64,000 nucleotides of DNA from Erythrocercus mccallii. Lineage: Eukaryota; Chordata; Aves; Passeriformes; Dicruridae. Below are positions 1 to 15,300 of this stretch, piece by piece. Made by a program: the position numbers and the translations under genes. Each line of letters begins with the position of its first letter. Within the stretch, counting starts at the first letter, position 1. Location of the stretch: positions 1 through 64,000 of the forward strand of contig VZRG01001665.1 of the NCBI GenBank assembly GCA_013397435.1. The letters are read 5' to 3'. Under the pieces are notes generated by a model. The model saw only the letters and a program-made list of their open reading frames with translations. It did no database searches and had not been told where the DNA came from.

Positions 1-110
1 GACTAAAGAAATGTGATTTTTCTCCCAAGCCAACTGCACACAGAGCACCTGAATCCCCTGCAAACACCGCTGTGTCTGCAGGAGAAGCCATGGAAACGAT
101 TCCTTCCCAC

Positions 111-305
111 CTGTCTGAACTTCCTCCGGGGACGTGGGTGGAGTCAGGGTGACGGAGGACATGGCAGGGTCTCTGGTGGAAGCAGGCACTTGGTGGACCC
201 CCAGGCAGGCAGTGGAGCAGTGAGGAGCCCCCACGGAGCTGGGAGCAGGGATGTCTGTCTGAGGGACCAGCACGAAGCACGCCGGGTACACCATCCTCAC
301 GCCAG
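111..305 (-). CDS. MED13: MED13 coding exon 6 (residues 272-336), contains the FBW7 degron
   Basis: The acceptor is CTCTTGGCAG before CTGGCGTGAG and the donor is CAGACAG before GTGGGAAGG. The 195 bases encode AGVRMVYPACFVLVPQTDIP, then a Ser/Ala/Pro/Cys-rich linker, then VPASTRDPAMSSVTLTPPTS and PEEVQT. The LTPPTSPE motif at residues 325-332 matches the TPxxS phosphodegron that SCF-FBW7 recognises in human MED13 (T326). One G is left for exon 7, which lies outside the window. Confidence 0.96.
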
Positions 306-3300
306 CTGCCAAGAGAGGGCATTGCCCAGTTAGTTACACTGCAAGGCATCAGATGGATCATTCCAGCAGTCACTCCTAAGCTGGCACACCCTTTTCTGCC
401 TACTGAAGCATCTCCTTGGACAAAACACTTCTGTTGTCACCTCCATCATTACTTGATTTGCTTTATAGAGAAGATTTGGGTGAATGAATAAAAAGGGCTT
501 TGTATACACAGGCAGAGACACGCACATGCTGCTACCTGCTTCTGTCATTTTGTTTTACAAAGGCTGCAAAAATCCTGTGTAGTATCATGTAACACTGCCA
601 CCATCCCCAGCAGCACGAGGGTCTCCAGCCATCACTGCACTACAAGCTCCTCACAGAGAAGGGATTGCATTTGCTGGCAAATCAAAGGTCACCAGCCCAC
701 AGCAGAACAAACCACTGCACCCAAGGGCTGGGATTTTGGGAAAAACAGCAGACAAAGGCAGTGCCTGACTACATCAGGTTCTCCAGGACTGTGGTTTTGA
801 AGACATCCCTAAAAGGCAAGCCTGCTCTGTTTCAATTTGCACGGACTCTGAAACAGCACAGCCTGCTTCTTATGAAGCTCAGATCAATGATCATCCAGGG
901 TTTTTTTTACTTTTTTAATTATTTATTTTTTAAAAATCTTGCCTCTCAGGGCTCGTAAGAAAAAACCTCCTACTAATGGGTCTGCAAAATCCACTTTGAG
1001 CAGTAACTCATCGTAGATAGTCCTGAGCATCAAACAGGAAACCAAAACCCAACAACCACTGCTGCAAAGGAATCAAATGGGGTCACTTCTGCATTCAGAA
1101 CTTTGCAGGTTTAATCAGCCAGTTTATTTCAGTAATTAAAGGTAAGCAGGCTCACCAACAAGGACTTCAACAGCAGCTAAAGAATCATCCTCCCAATCCA
1201 TTTCTTCTTGTTTTTCCTCAGATCCCTCCTTCAAGTTGGATGTGACAGGGTAGAATTGCTTCCACTCCCCAATCAGCTTTTTCGTGGATGAATCAGAAAG
1301 CTTGAAGGACTGCCCTGTGAGTGTGCCATTCAACCCAAAGGGGCTCAGGATAACTAAAACAGAAACAGAAATCCATTGGAGACGATATCCACCCCAAATT
1401 CCTTCTTTCCCTCTGCGACAGCAACACTCTTATTCCAGCCATACCAAATAAACAACTTATCATTGGTAAGTCAAAATGCAGCCTAATTAGGATTTACATG
1501 ACCCAAGTTTTTGGCAGTAGGTTCACATTGTTAAATTTATAGGTGCTGTAAGAATTGAGGAACCACAGTAACAACTGCAAATTAATCCATTCAAACAAGC
1601 AACAGGCAAGTTTTCATCTTGGCTTGCAAGGAGTCTCAGATACAGGTGGGATAAAGAAACACTTCCAACTCCTGGCAGCATTTAGGTGTTTCCTCATCCT
1701 TTCATTCACATTGTTAAAACAACAGGGAATACATTGGGAATCATCTGTTTCACGTTTAGTCTTGTTCATAGTAGGGAAGCACAGCTGCTGTTAAGTTGCA
1801 TTCAGAAAATAAAAGCAAGTTTGGACACTGAGCATTACTAAAGGTGTGTGGCCATGCAGGAGAGGTGATTTCTGCAGGGAGGGATCACACAGCCTCACTG
1901 ACCAGACTCAGGCCCCAGCACTCCTCTGTCTTCCAGAGCACAACCTGCATCTGCTGGGGCAACCACAGGGATTTACAGGCAAGGAAGAGCCAAGTGAAAA
2001 GGGGACGGGGTGTGAACAGGTTAAATACACTGAGCCAGAAATGGATTTCTTAGAGAGGGTTGGTGATAAGGTTGAAACAGCAAAATATTTAAGTCACCAA
2101 TAGAACAGAACTTGGAAACGGTGTCATGAGGACAAACGATTCAATTACATGCCAAGAGATGAATATGCAAATGCTCCAGCTGCACCAGGGCCAGGGCACA
2201 GCACCTGACGGCGTGAGGACAGGGCAGCACACGCTCTGCCCCCAGTGCCAGCCCGCCCAAGGCCTCAGGGAGCACCCAGAGCACGAGTGCAGGTGGCAGG
2301 GGCGGCAGGGGCAGCAATCCCACCTTGGAAGGGGCTGTTGGACTGCTGGGCCAGGGTGAGGTGCTCCTCACTGAGCAGGTACACGGGCTGGTGCTGGCTG
2401 ATCTCCACGCTGGTGCACACGTTGCTGTCCCCATGCAGGAAGAAGGTGAACGAGCAGGACAAGTGCTCACTGCAAAGGCAACAGTGGAAAATAAGTCTGA
2501 AGCGCAGAATTTCAATAAGTGGGTCTTTTTTTTTCAGTAGTTTGAAGGTGTTTCCTCACAATATATTCATCGGTGGAAGTAAATGAAACGCCCTTCTATG
2601 TGAATAGCAAGAAAATGCTAAATACATGTTCCCTTTACAAAGCCAAAGAAAAATCAGTAAGAAAACAACAGGCACTAAGTTTTCAATTTCTTCAGTCTGA
2701 CACTTTATATTTTACTGCCTTGAGGAAATTTAAAACATTTTTTACAAGACAAAAACCTGTAATTTAATATTTTTATACCTTATGCATTTATTTAAAATCT
2801 CTAGAAATATTTCTGAACGTATTTTATTTTTAATGAGGTCATATCTAGGTTGTCCTGTCACAGCTCCACTAAGCAGAATTTAATATCAGCCAGCAAGTCA
2901 CTTATTTAAGAGCAAGAAGAATGGCAACAGCTTTGAGAAGTGGTTTTGTTTTGTTATTTAAATTGAATCTTATCTTCATGTTCTTGAAGCCAATCAAGTA
3001 ACTAAAAATGAAATCCCATACCTACGCACAAAAGGGAAGATACAATCAATTAAAAAAACCGAGGCTCAAGACATTCTTAATTAAAGTCATTAAGGCAAGT
3101 GTCAATGTTTAATAGCAGAGGCTTCACTGACAGCGTCTCTCATGGTCCAGAGTTTTAGGGGATAAAAAGCAACAGGCTTGAACAGCAAAAAACTCCCCAA
3201 CAACGAACATTTCTCCTCCCTACAACTCTGATTTAAATGCTGTTTCCCAGTGCAGTGCAGAGTTCTTAGTGAGCAACTACAAGAAACCTTTTACTCTGCA

Positions 3301-6300
3301 AGATCATTCTGCAGAGAATTTCTGATTTTGGGGGCCCTGCTCCCTGTTGCTGTTACAGAAATACAGCTGACCCCTGCAAGGACACCCAGGAAAACATTTC
3401 ATGTTGCATCCACATTAACTCCATGCTTTATGTGAAATATATTTCACCCATTTTAAATTAAAGGGCAGGGAGAAAGGAAGGCAAAATCAAGCAGATCCCT
3501 GCCAGAAGTGGCACATCCTCACACCCAGCTGGAAAACACTTTTTTTCCCTTTTTATAGAAGCTGTACAGGCACAACATTCCTCAGTTGTAGTGGCTAAAA
3601 GTTATCCCAAGTATCTGCCAGATTGATGCACTCCAGCAGGAAAAGAGCAGATGTTTAAAAGCAGAAGATGCTGCTCATTTGGTCACTAAATTAGGTCCAA
3701 CATCATGGCCAGGAAAGGACCATGGTCAAGGAGAACCTGAGAAAAACTTCACAAAGTGCTGGTGAGAAAATAAATCTTCCTTTGTAAGGAGGGAGCAGCA
3801 AAATCCTGCTCAGTGGCAGGGAAAAAAGGGATCAAGTCACAGGAAACACGGATTTTAGTCAGTCAAAACAGCAGATCCTGGAGAGGATTTTTGCATGATC
3901 CAATGGAAAAGACACTCCATGAACTACTGCAGCCTAAGAATGAATGCAACACCACCGTGTCCCAAAACCAGAACCTGATGCCAGCACCCAGCATGGCATG
4001 AAGGCTCTGGGACATTGGTGTCCCTCAGGCTAGAAGGCAGTTTGGCACTCCTGGGAAAGACACAAAGAGCTCCAGGGCAGGCACCAGAACAACCCCATTA
4101 AAACACAACCTCCACAGCTGCAGGTCCTGGGAACAGTTTTAGTGTCACTTCCAAGAAGTTTCTTTCCCAGAGAGAGATGGGGAACAGCAAAGGGAAAGAA
4201 AACTTTCTGGAACTGGCATGGCCCATTCAATCCATGGAAGTGGATATGGGTTTGTTCTCTCTCACCCCCAAGCCTCAGAGCCAGGGAGGAGAAAGGTGGA
4301 ATAGTGACAAAAACACAGCAGATTTAAAATTGAGGACCAAAACCATCGAAAAAGGATGAGAGAACCCTCAGAGTGCTCATGGAGGAGCAGGAAGAGCAGC
4401 ACATTTTTATTCCAGCACCTTAAAGCAGGAGTTGCAGTGACCCCACTGAGGAGAACAGTTCTCCAGCTTTGCTCATTAGACCTGTTCAGGTTTAATTGTG
4501 TTTTAGGGGCAAAAAAGGCAAGATCTGGATGAATTATGAACAGCTTCACAACAGCTGAAACCTCACACTGCTCAGGAATTCCAGGAATGTTACATTTCCA
4601 AAACGAGAGAGGATGGAGCTCAGCATCTTGTTGATGCCTTCAAGTGCAACAGAAGTCACATGGCCAGGACACATCACTAAATTCCAGTATGGAAATCTGA
4701 TTAAATTTTAATCCTTATGCAAATGGTGGAAGACTGATTTTCAAGCTGAATTTGATTTTCCAAACCATATTGTGTGTTTTAGGCTGAGGGAGGTGGCAGT
4801 GCCTTGGATCCCAGTGACAGACACAAATCAGAAGCTCAGTATCAGCAAGATAAAATTTAAAAATAAAAGCACATATTCCCTATATACACTTTAAATGCAA
4901 TTAAGCTTCACCTCTTGTAAACACCCCATTGTTAGCCAGATAAAGGGCAAACAATCACAGCATAATCTGATGGAATTCAGATAAACCAAGACAAAGGGAG
5001 GCATCAGCATGATAACAGAAGCATTTCAATTCATCACACTGCAAAACCAGTCCTAAGGAGGAGCAAGGAAAACTCAAGGTCACTCTGCAAAAGCCAAATC
5101 CAAAAATACAAACCAAAGGAAAAAAAAAAACCCAAATCAGATCTCTTTTCTCCCCCAACTCATCAGGGAAGACATTTCCAACAAAATAATCCAGTGAGCG
5201 AGCAGCCACTGTTCCCAGCTCTGCCTCCACGCCATGGAGAGAGCACCAATTCACCCTGGAAACCCCAAATATCACCCAATTTCCACTAATCCTGGTTACA
5301 ACTGTCAGCATTAAACAGCAGAACCACGCACAGCACCGCGGGGTTGCTTTTGGAGGTGCAGCAGAGTCACTTTCTGGCCAGCAGGATAATAAATTTCACA
5401 GGAGAAATGCACAGTACAAAAGGGAGTCTGGAAACTCGGGATAAGGGAAACAGATCCCACCCGAGACACAAAGTAACCCCTGCAAGCACCAGTTTGCTTT
5501 AAAACCAAGGTTGACCTGAAAGGCAAAATGAACACTGCATGGACTCAAATACCGTTGGTTTAAACTGCTTCCCCACATTTAAATTATTTCAAGTTACAGA
5601 ACTTAAGAAATATCAATGCATGTGGAAAGATTCACAAGAAATACAAATAAAGAATCCTAATTAAAACAAAATTTTTAAAAAATCAAAACCACAGGGAAAC
5701 TCTGTGGAGGGAGTGGAGAAAAGGAGGAAGGAACATGAAGAACCAGAGCTCTGCAGTACTGGATGCCCCACACAAATTATTTTATGGACTTAGCAAGGAA
5801 CTCTACCAACATTGCATAATTTTTATTATTGTTTTGTTTAAATTAATACATTTGAATATCCCCCAATTCTTTAACTTTCTAGAGCCTGGCTGCCAGTGCA
5901 CAACCTCAGCTTAGGAGGAATATTCCAAACTTTACCATAATCTAATTTTAAAAAAGTATATATACATTTAATTTTTCCCCCCCACCATTTCTCTAAATCC
6001 TCCTCTAATCTTCTCACTAACTCACCTCACAGCCAAAAAATCCTAATCAAGCAAAAAATCTACCAGGTATCACTTTGGGGTAAATAGGCAAATTATCTTT
6101 ACAATTCAGTCAAGGACACAGTAACAGAATCAGGCTGGTGGTTTCCTGCCTGCTAACGGAGAGTTCATCCTATTTTTATTTGCAGACTATTTTAGGTAGC
6201 TCAGAAGATCACTGGTAATTTGTGCAGAGCATCTCACCACTGAAATATAAAAAAAAAAATCCTCACACCTCAACACTTTGAAATTTTATTCTGCACGAAG

Positions 6301-9300
6301 AGAGAATCAGTGACGTCTTTAAGGTCAGATATAGAAAAAAAATCTGAAGTTAAAGTCAGCATTGATAACCTCTCTTTTTAGTATTTTTACCACTACCATC
6401 ATGCATTGTTGAACATGCTTTTATTCAGAAAATTCTGAAAACAAAATCCTAATTCTCAAAAAAAGTCTTATCTTGAACATCAAGTTGCTCCAATAATATT
6501 TCTAATTAATTTCATTGAAGTCTCAATCACAGAATTTAGGTATCAGTAATCCAGTTCCCAAGTGATTTCTGGGTACAGATATGAAGTGCCATCAGAACAA
6601 GCATTCCTTATAACTTTTGACCTGAACACACCAGAATTCAATTAGATTGAGGTCCAATCCTGAAAGCAACTTTAGAAACAAATAAAAAATAAAAGAAGAA
6701 AGAGACTCCTTGGGAATAATGCTATTTGAAGCAACCTTCAGTCCTCATCTATACTCCATTAAATACATTTGTGTAAAACCATTTGATTCCCCCATGCTCC
6801 CTCTTCACTCTAATCACACAAAACAAAGATGTTTTCGTTTCAGAGACAAGGGATTATGATTTTATGGGGGGAAAATAACCAGAAGCTGCTGTGGATAAAT
6901 CCAATACAATTTCTACTTCTACCTTTTTAAGAATAACTGAAGGGTAAGAGGGGAAACCACACTAAAATCCATATCACCAGGAGGTTTCCATTAGCAAATC
7001 TGAAAATATCTTCTTGATAAAAAGGTAATTAGGTCTGGTTTTGTCTCCACATTAGGATTTGTGTAGAGCTTTAGATCTTCAAAGTGCTTCCCAAACATTG
7101 GCTGCATTAGGACCCCACTAATCCACACTCAAATCACCTCCTCATGACAGCACCAACACAAGGAAGGCTCCAACTAAAAGCACATTTTAATAGTAAATTA
7201 AAGAGAAAAAAAAGCATCCAAATGTTTCAGCTGTAAGAGAAAATGTTTGTTTTATGTAATTACTATCTCCTGTTTTCCTAGCTTGTCTTTGTGAATTACT
7301 TCTGAGTTGAAGTGGGAGCACCTTATGCTGCCAAAGCGCTGCTAACCCAACCAAAATATTTACTGAGTCCTTATAAACTGCACACTCTGCCTGGGAAACA
7401 CACACTGCAGAGTGGAGCTTCTGCCCCAGGACTGATGCTTGTCCCACTGCTGATCCCACCATCCCCTTCCAGCAGGGCAGAACTCCTGCTGTAGGAGCAC
7501 AAACACACCAGCTGAGGTAAGGCTCTCATTGCACCATTATTTCATTGCTGTTATAAAATGATTGCCCCAAATTGGTACAGCTTGGCCAACGTGGGGCATT
7601 TCCCCCAAGAACCAATACCAGGACTGACTGACAATAACTGAGAGTTCCCAACCCTCAGCCACCAAAGTGAAGCATCTCCCAAGAGCTGTCCTTCACCATA
7701 GATGAGTTCTGGGTGCCACTTAAATAAATTCAAAGCATCAAAGAACCTCCTTTTGAAAATGTGACAGTTCCCTTCTATAATAAATTCCTGGGATGGAGAA
7801 CACAGTCTTACAATTAAATAGGTTCTTTTGGAAATAAAAATTTATAAGGAAAAAAGGTTTAAGGTGACACACACACACACCCCCATGAAGCCCTAAGTCT
7901 TCTCCCTTCCTGTTGGTTTTTTATTTTCCTTTTAACCAAGCTGGGATACAACAAACCAGTTCTTTGGGAGTACTCACACTTCCAGGTGCAGCTGGAACAC
8001 CACAGGTACTGAGGAGAAGTTTCTCCTCCACCTCCCTCCCACCTTTGCTGCTCCAGAAGCCCATCCCATTTCAAACATGGCATCCTCGATTCCCACTCAC
8101 CATCCACAGTCCTGAACTGCCAGACTCCCCAATCTTAATTCTGACTACAAAGGAGCAGGAATTTCATTGTGCCTGTGCTGCGATCAGCAAAAAAAGAAAT
8201 AAGTAAAACACTAAGGGCAGTGCAAAGAACCTCAGCAAATGCGCGGCTACGTCTTCTAGGGAGCTGCACGTTCTGTATCAGAAATGAAGGGAATCCAGAG
8301 CTGGAATTCCAGCTGCTTCCCTCACTCTGGACAAAGCCAGGGAGCAGAAGATGTTCTTCCAAGCATCCCTGAGTAACTCCCCATGGCCAGGCAGGGAAAT
8401 ACAGCAGAAAGCTGATTTTGATGATAACACAAAGCAGAAAAACATAGCTAATAGCAAAGTAGAAAAAACCCTTCCAGTTCAAAGCACATCATTAATGACT
8501 CCTGTCAAAAGGCTCTCCAAAGCATTCTTCGTGGCTGAGGATGTTTTGATTTGACTTAGACCTGAGAGTAAAAAATATGTATTTATTCCATAACTGAGTT
8601 ATGTGCACTAAAACAAACACAAATGTAGCAAGCAATCTGTATTCCAGAATAAGCCACAGTTGCTTTAGACTGCCACATTTTAAATTAACTTCATTATTAA
8701 TGGGCTTAGCTTCCTCCCAATAAAACCAATTTTATGTTTATACACACTAAAACTCCAGCATGGTATTTTAAAAGGAAGCAAACTGATTTTTTTCAGAAGG
8801 CAGCAAGAAGTTTATATATACACACAAAAGTATATATTTTTCCAGCTGCAATTATAAACAATACTACAAAGAGTTTGCTGACATTCCTGTATTTCAGAAC
8901 TTAAATGAGACTAATAAACCTGTCACCTTGTATTTTAGCATCCTTTAATTTGGGGCTGCAAATCTCAATTATCTGAACTTGAGCTTTCACAGGGAAATAT
9001 ACGTGTGCTACAAAGAATAAAGATCCAGAACATATTTGGGAAAAGGGTAATAGCTCTAAACATCCCTGTGTTCCAAAGCCAGGGGAACAGCTTTCCCTGT
9101 ATATCCTGAAACAATTACAAACATTCTTGTTAAGTCAGATTTCTTCTAAATTCAAAATGGAAATGCATTATAAAATTGTCATTTAACAAAATCTGAAGTA
9201 TCTGTATGGCTTTTGCATTATTTTATTGTTCAGTGAACAAAAAGAGCAGATTTATGCTTGAAAGCTAAAAACCAAGAGCCATATCATTTTTTCCTTTTTC

Positions 9301-12300
9301 CTGATGAACCAACTACCAGTGTAATTTAAGCTAAATAAGAGAAAACTGCTTTGTGATGTAAAGTGCTAAATTTGTCTGCTTGTAGTCTCTGTAGCAACCC
9401 AATATTCCAAAGAGACAATCATGTGATCAATGCTCTCAGCTCCTGCTGTTTATCCTGCACTGTCCTACTTACAGCAGCTCTCAATTCCAGCTGTCTACAG
9501 CAAAAGGAAAAACATCACCTGCTCTCCTGCCGGGACATGATGCCAGAACAGCCTCATTAGAGCTGCTGTAAAAAAATGTTGACATTGTTTGATTTAAAGA
9601 TTAACATAGGGAAGAAATTTACACTGCAAAGAGTTGAGCAGCCTTAATAGAAAATATTCCAGCACTATCAGGGAAGAGTCACTTGGTTTCAGACTAAATA
9701 GAAATAAACCCAAAACCTGTGGGTGAACCTTGTTTTGGTAGTTAACTCTCTCAAGTATGAAGAAATTTTTGATGAAGGAATTTTTGAGCTTTAACACCCA
9801 GAAATCTTGTTCTGGTCCTTAATAATAATAATTACCAACATCATCCCAGGGGATGAAGAAGTAAAATTCCCTGTTCCTGTGGAAAGATGACCATGGGAAC
9901 TGGGAAAAGGGAGGCAGAAATGTGCATTAAAACAGACCAAAAGCAGCATTCCCTTTGTCTTAAGGGCAGTGAAGAGCAGACAGACAGGAGCTGATCCCAT
10001 CCACGCTGTTCCATGCCAATACAGACATTTATCATGGCACTGCAGGACCATTCCCAGAGCCCAAACTAAAAAAATACCCCCAAAGCCACACTGCAGCCAT
10101 GGCCATCCCAAGCCCAGACTGCAGGGCTCCCACCTGCCTTGCACCAAACTCAGGAATCACACCCACAGTTCCACCTCTTCCTCATGGCAAGAGGTAGAGA
10201 AAAAAACAATCCCTCTTCAGAACTATGATAAGAACAAGATAACTGTATGTGCAAAGGTTTAAAATAAAGCCAAATTGGTATCTAAAATATTTTGCAGCAG
10301 TCACTTCCCATGAAGTTATAAAGTTATTTTCTATTTCCATGGGAAAAAAAAAAAAAAAGAGAATGGTGGCCTGGTGTTCTAAAATCCTGAACTCAGACTT
10401 GTAGTAAACAGAATTACCCTGAAACCTGTGCAGCAAGTTATGATAACTTTATCACTTATGAATTTCCAAGTGGCTTGTGGGGTGGCTTTTGTGTTTTTTG
10501 TTTTGGGTGTGTGGTGTTTTTTTGCCATTTTTAAGTGAACTCGTCAGACACAAGTTCTGCTTTGCCACCCACTGCAATTGGCTGCGTTATTTCCCAATTA
10601 CAAGGGGAAAAAAAAGCAACCATACAAGTAATATAGCAGCTTTTAGCATTCTAGACTCAGTTGTCTATCAGATCCACCCACAAATTCAGGATTACTCAAT
10701 TGTTTCCTTACTGGTATTTTAATTGTGTTAAAGTTTAGCAAGTTGTAATTATTACCAAAAACTCCAAGAAATGCCCCTCATGTAAACATTTGGTCCTTGT
10801 GCTTCATTAGGAGTGTCATATTTGATCTGTTTAAATTGCATCTAAAACAGTATTTAATCTGACAGGTTTCCTAATCATATTTATTCCAGGTATACCCCAG
10901 TAATGACTAAGAGGAACAGTCTCATCCAAAGGCAGTTATTGAAGCAATCCAACCAGCACAGTGGGATGGAGCAGTTCACAGCCTCCATCTCACATTTATG
11001 AGGGGATTTTGGAAATAAAACATACACAATATTCCTGAAAACAGCAACAAGATAACTGGGTGGAAAGGAGAAAAGATAATTACATTCCTATTTGTCAAAT
11101 TTTAATTTAAAGTGTAGTCATTTAAACCACATTATTGAGCTTCTGTAGTCTCCAAGTGACCAAAACAGGTTGTTACAAATACAGAGACAATGATTTTTTT
11201 TTTTTTTTTTGCTTGGTTGCAGCGAAGACTTTCAGCAAAATCCTCTCTGTGGTTTTTTATTCATCTGGAAAACTGAAAGTATCTACTTAAACATGGGCAA
11301 CAAGACCCCAGCCCACAGACCCCATTTCAGGGATCTGCTCCATCCCTGCCAATCTATAAACAGGAGTGAAACCAGCAGGGTTAAAAACCTCAGAGTGTTT
11401 CCCCAGGCAGGGTAACGGTGAGGGGGTCCAATTTCAGCCCCTCCACCAGTGTCTCCCTTGGCTCAGTGCTGCTTTGAACTGGGGAGCAGCAGGGGAGGGA
11501 GGCAGGGAAGAGCAGGTCACGGTTGTTACCTCGCAGCACGTGACTGCACAACACAAACAGCTATGGGGTCACTGCTCCCACAGCAAAAAATTTAAGAGCT
11601 CTCATATAATAGAGGTTAGTTTAATAAGTTTATTTGTGGAGGAGTCACATCATTAAAGAGTGAACACTTCAAACTATTTCATTCTGGCTTCCCTGGTCAT
11701 CTGCTCACGTGCTACACCGGCGTCAATTATGAGCATTCGGGACTGTCCTTTTAAAATTAAATGTACAATGACACGGACTTTTTACTTTAATAGAACCTTA
11801 TGCAAGGAGGAAAACACCAACCAGATCAAGAGCCAGGAAGGCAGGGCTGCTGGAGGAGCTGTTATCACAGCCCAACACCTACTAGAAATCACAGCCTCCC
11901 TCCCGGCTGCTGCGCCACCACCACCAGCTATTGTTGGGAGAGCAGAGCACAGAAAATCTCCCCTTCTGGAAGCACATGCTCTCAAACAGAACTGGGAAAA
12001 ATCCAGATGGGATCAGCTTCAAATGAAAGAAACAGCTCTATTTGCACATCCTTCAAAGGGACAGCCAGGGACAGAGCAGGGCTGAGGTCCTGCAGCTCGC
12101 TCAGCCATAGTCCCAGAAAGCCCAGGGGAAGGAGTCACCTCCACACCAAGGGCACCGACTGCTCCATTTCCAGCCAAATTCCTTGAAACTGAAGATTTCC
12201 AGCAAGAACAACCAAGCTGATTGAAATCTGCAGCTGTAAAACACAGGGAACAAGTCCCTAAGAGTGGCTGGCCAAGCCCCAAAGTGCAGGGTGAGATAAA

Positions 12301-15300
12301 TTATGATCCAAAGCACACTGGTAGCAAACTTCACATCCCCAGGATACCAAATTACCTCAAATTACACAGGCACAGGAATTCCTTCCCAGGGTTTCTGAAC
12401 CTTAATGCAAGGAACAGTCCCAAAGACAGCAGAGTAACATGGGATGAAAGACAAAAGTACAGCTTCAAACCTGATCCTTAAGATCTTTGCAGCGATACTC
12501 ACGAACACAAGAGGGGCTGTTGGGGATTTAGTTTGGTTTTTAATTAAGTCAGCCACATCTACAAAAAAATTATAAACTTTGTACAGATTGGGCTGATTAA
12601 GTGGATCCTAAGGAATGAAAAATATGAAGAAGTTGTATTAAGGTTTAGTTTTTGTTAGTTTTAGAGCAGCTGTCTGGTAGGAAACATATCAGCACCCCAG
12701 GTGCAACATCCAGTGCTTTTTCCAGGCTGGCTGCAAGTCCTTTTATGTGGGGTTTGCTGCACGTCACATTGAACTTTTGCCGTGAGAGAAATGTTCCTTT
12801 TACTACAAGAGCCTTCCAGACTTTGGAGCTACAGAGGTGGCATCACAAAGCACCCATGGCAGTGTTTGGTTTTCACCCGCAAGCCTGAACTGACCATTCT
12901 ACAGAGCCCAACTTTCCAGAGAGCAGAGATTATCCCAATTCTAGATATTCCTAGGAAGGATGAGCCAAATTTGCCACGAGAACAAACATCTGTTCACCAT
13001 TCCCCCACTGCATTCCATAAAAGCCAGTCCTCGGAGCATCACATGGTATCGAGCTATCTGGTAGGAAATACTGACATTTCTCAGCAATAAAATATCTTAC
13101 ACAGATCTGTCAAAGCTTTTTACATATTTTTCCAGTAGTTCTGGGTTACATATGATGAAACTGTGTGAGTAAGCACACAATTCCTTCAGTTATTTTCATC
13201 AAGCACGCTGACATTCTGACCTTCTTCGAAAAAGAATCAGAGCCTCCAAATTAAACAAACACTGCTATTTCATTTTAAAAGCTTTCATCAGCTTTTCCAG
13301 CTGCTCTAGAAAGCTTTATAGAATAACTCCAAGAGAATCCAGGACATAACTAATGCTAGTTTAAAATGGCAATTTGGTCAACCAGTTCCTCAAAGGAGAC
13401 TGTGCCAACACAATATTGGCCAAAATAGTTAAAAGTAAACTCTTTACTCTTGATTTATAGCAGAAAAAAATGGATGGACAAGGACACCCCAGAGAGGAAA
13501 TATTTGCCCTGGCCAGGGTGGAGAAAGAAATGCCTGGAACTAAAGGACAAGTTTATACATAAATTAAAAGCAGCAGTTCACAACTACTAATAGAAACACA
13601 CACAAACATGTGCTTCTGCTTCTTTTGCTCCAAAACAGCTTCTAAATTTCTTTCAAGTTTAAATTTATTGCAGAAGATGCCAACAATGGCCAACTCCACA
13701 CCCAAAAAGCAAAGCCACTGATCTCAAAATTTCCTGCACGCAAGATTTAACACATACATAGACACACACAAAAAAAAATGCCACACAAAAAACCCCATCA
13801 TCTAAGCTTTAAATTACTTTGGATTTTAGAAGCTGATTTGGGAACAGCGATTAAACTTGTTCCAGCTAACCTAGTTTTTATTCATTTCATTATTTATTGC
13901 TAGGCAACATAGACCGTGTCAAACCACGTTAGAACCATGAGAAGAAGTCCTTCCAATTTAGATCAAAAATTCTCTCCTTGCCCTCCTCCCTCCCAGCATG
14001 GAGGCCACATGGATTCTTTTAACACCAGCATTCCCAGACACATCCTTCTTCTGACCAGGAGCTGACATTCCAAACTCTCAGCATCTCCCATGGGATGCAA
14101 TTTACCCAAAGCTCAGGTGGGACCTGCAAGGAGCTCTCTACCGTGAGTCTATCTTGGTGTTTGCAAGCAGAACAAGTTCCAATCACCTGCAGGTCCAGGG
14201 CAGGTGTCTCTTCATTCAGGTGTCTTTTCCTTCCTTCCTAGAAGACTCTACCATCTTTCTCAACACCCATGATTTATGGTCTGGACATGGGTTCCAGGAC
14301 AGAAGAGATTGTTTACCACATTTAGCATTTACTTTCATCATAAGAAAGTTTTGAAGAACTCCAAAAAAGCAGAAAAATAAGAAAGAGCACAGACCCAGGC
14401 TCCAGAATAAATCATACACAGGAGTGTCTTAATCAAACCTTTCTCCTAGCACAAAGAATAAAACCTCCCACTTCTTCAATAAAGCAAAATAAAGCCTCCT
14501 ACCTTTTGTTGATGGGTTTCTCATCTTTCTCGTAAGGCTTCACGAACCATTTCCCGATGCGCACGAAGTTCCTGTTCATCAGACACCTCTCCAGCAGGTT
14601 GTGAACTGCTTTGAACAGCAGAGTGCGGCACTCATAGGAGAGCCCGTTCTCCCAAACCCCATCTTCCTCTTCTGCAAGGCACAGGGGAAACAGAAACCAG
14701 CTTTCAATTCCATCCTGTTATTTCAGACATAGCACAATACCCTTCTCTCTCCCACAAGCTTTTCAGAGATATTCACAGCATAACATGCAACCAAAACCAG
14801 CCTGTCATGTTCAGATAACTCTACTTGCTTTGTGATAGAACTGCTAAAAGTGATCAGCTATTAAAATATCTCATCCCCCACATGGAAAGAAGATTCAACA
14901 GTTATTTGTGCACAAAAGGAAACAAGTAGCACCAGCACGTTACATATTTCAGCCCGCAAGAGCACTGTGTGATCTGTCTGCGAGGTGGCTCGTGTTTTGG
15001 GGACTCTGGATTACTCATCCTGCAGAATTGGTGACAATTAGGCTTAAAAATAAATTTACCACAGCCAGACTTAATATTTCCTGGTGTCTTTGAGTAGCAT
15101 TGACTGAAGAAAGCCAGGAGCAAAAATCAGCAATCAACAGACCCTCAGTGATCAACAATTTGCTAGAGATGACAAAAAGTACTCAGATACAGAATATCAT
15201 AAGAGCAACCTGATTGTCCCCACTGACTCAAAACTGTCATTTTTCTTTTTAATTCAACATTTAAAAGGAAGATATTTAAGCAGTCTACCCCTGCTTTCTG

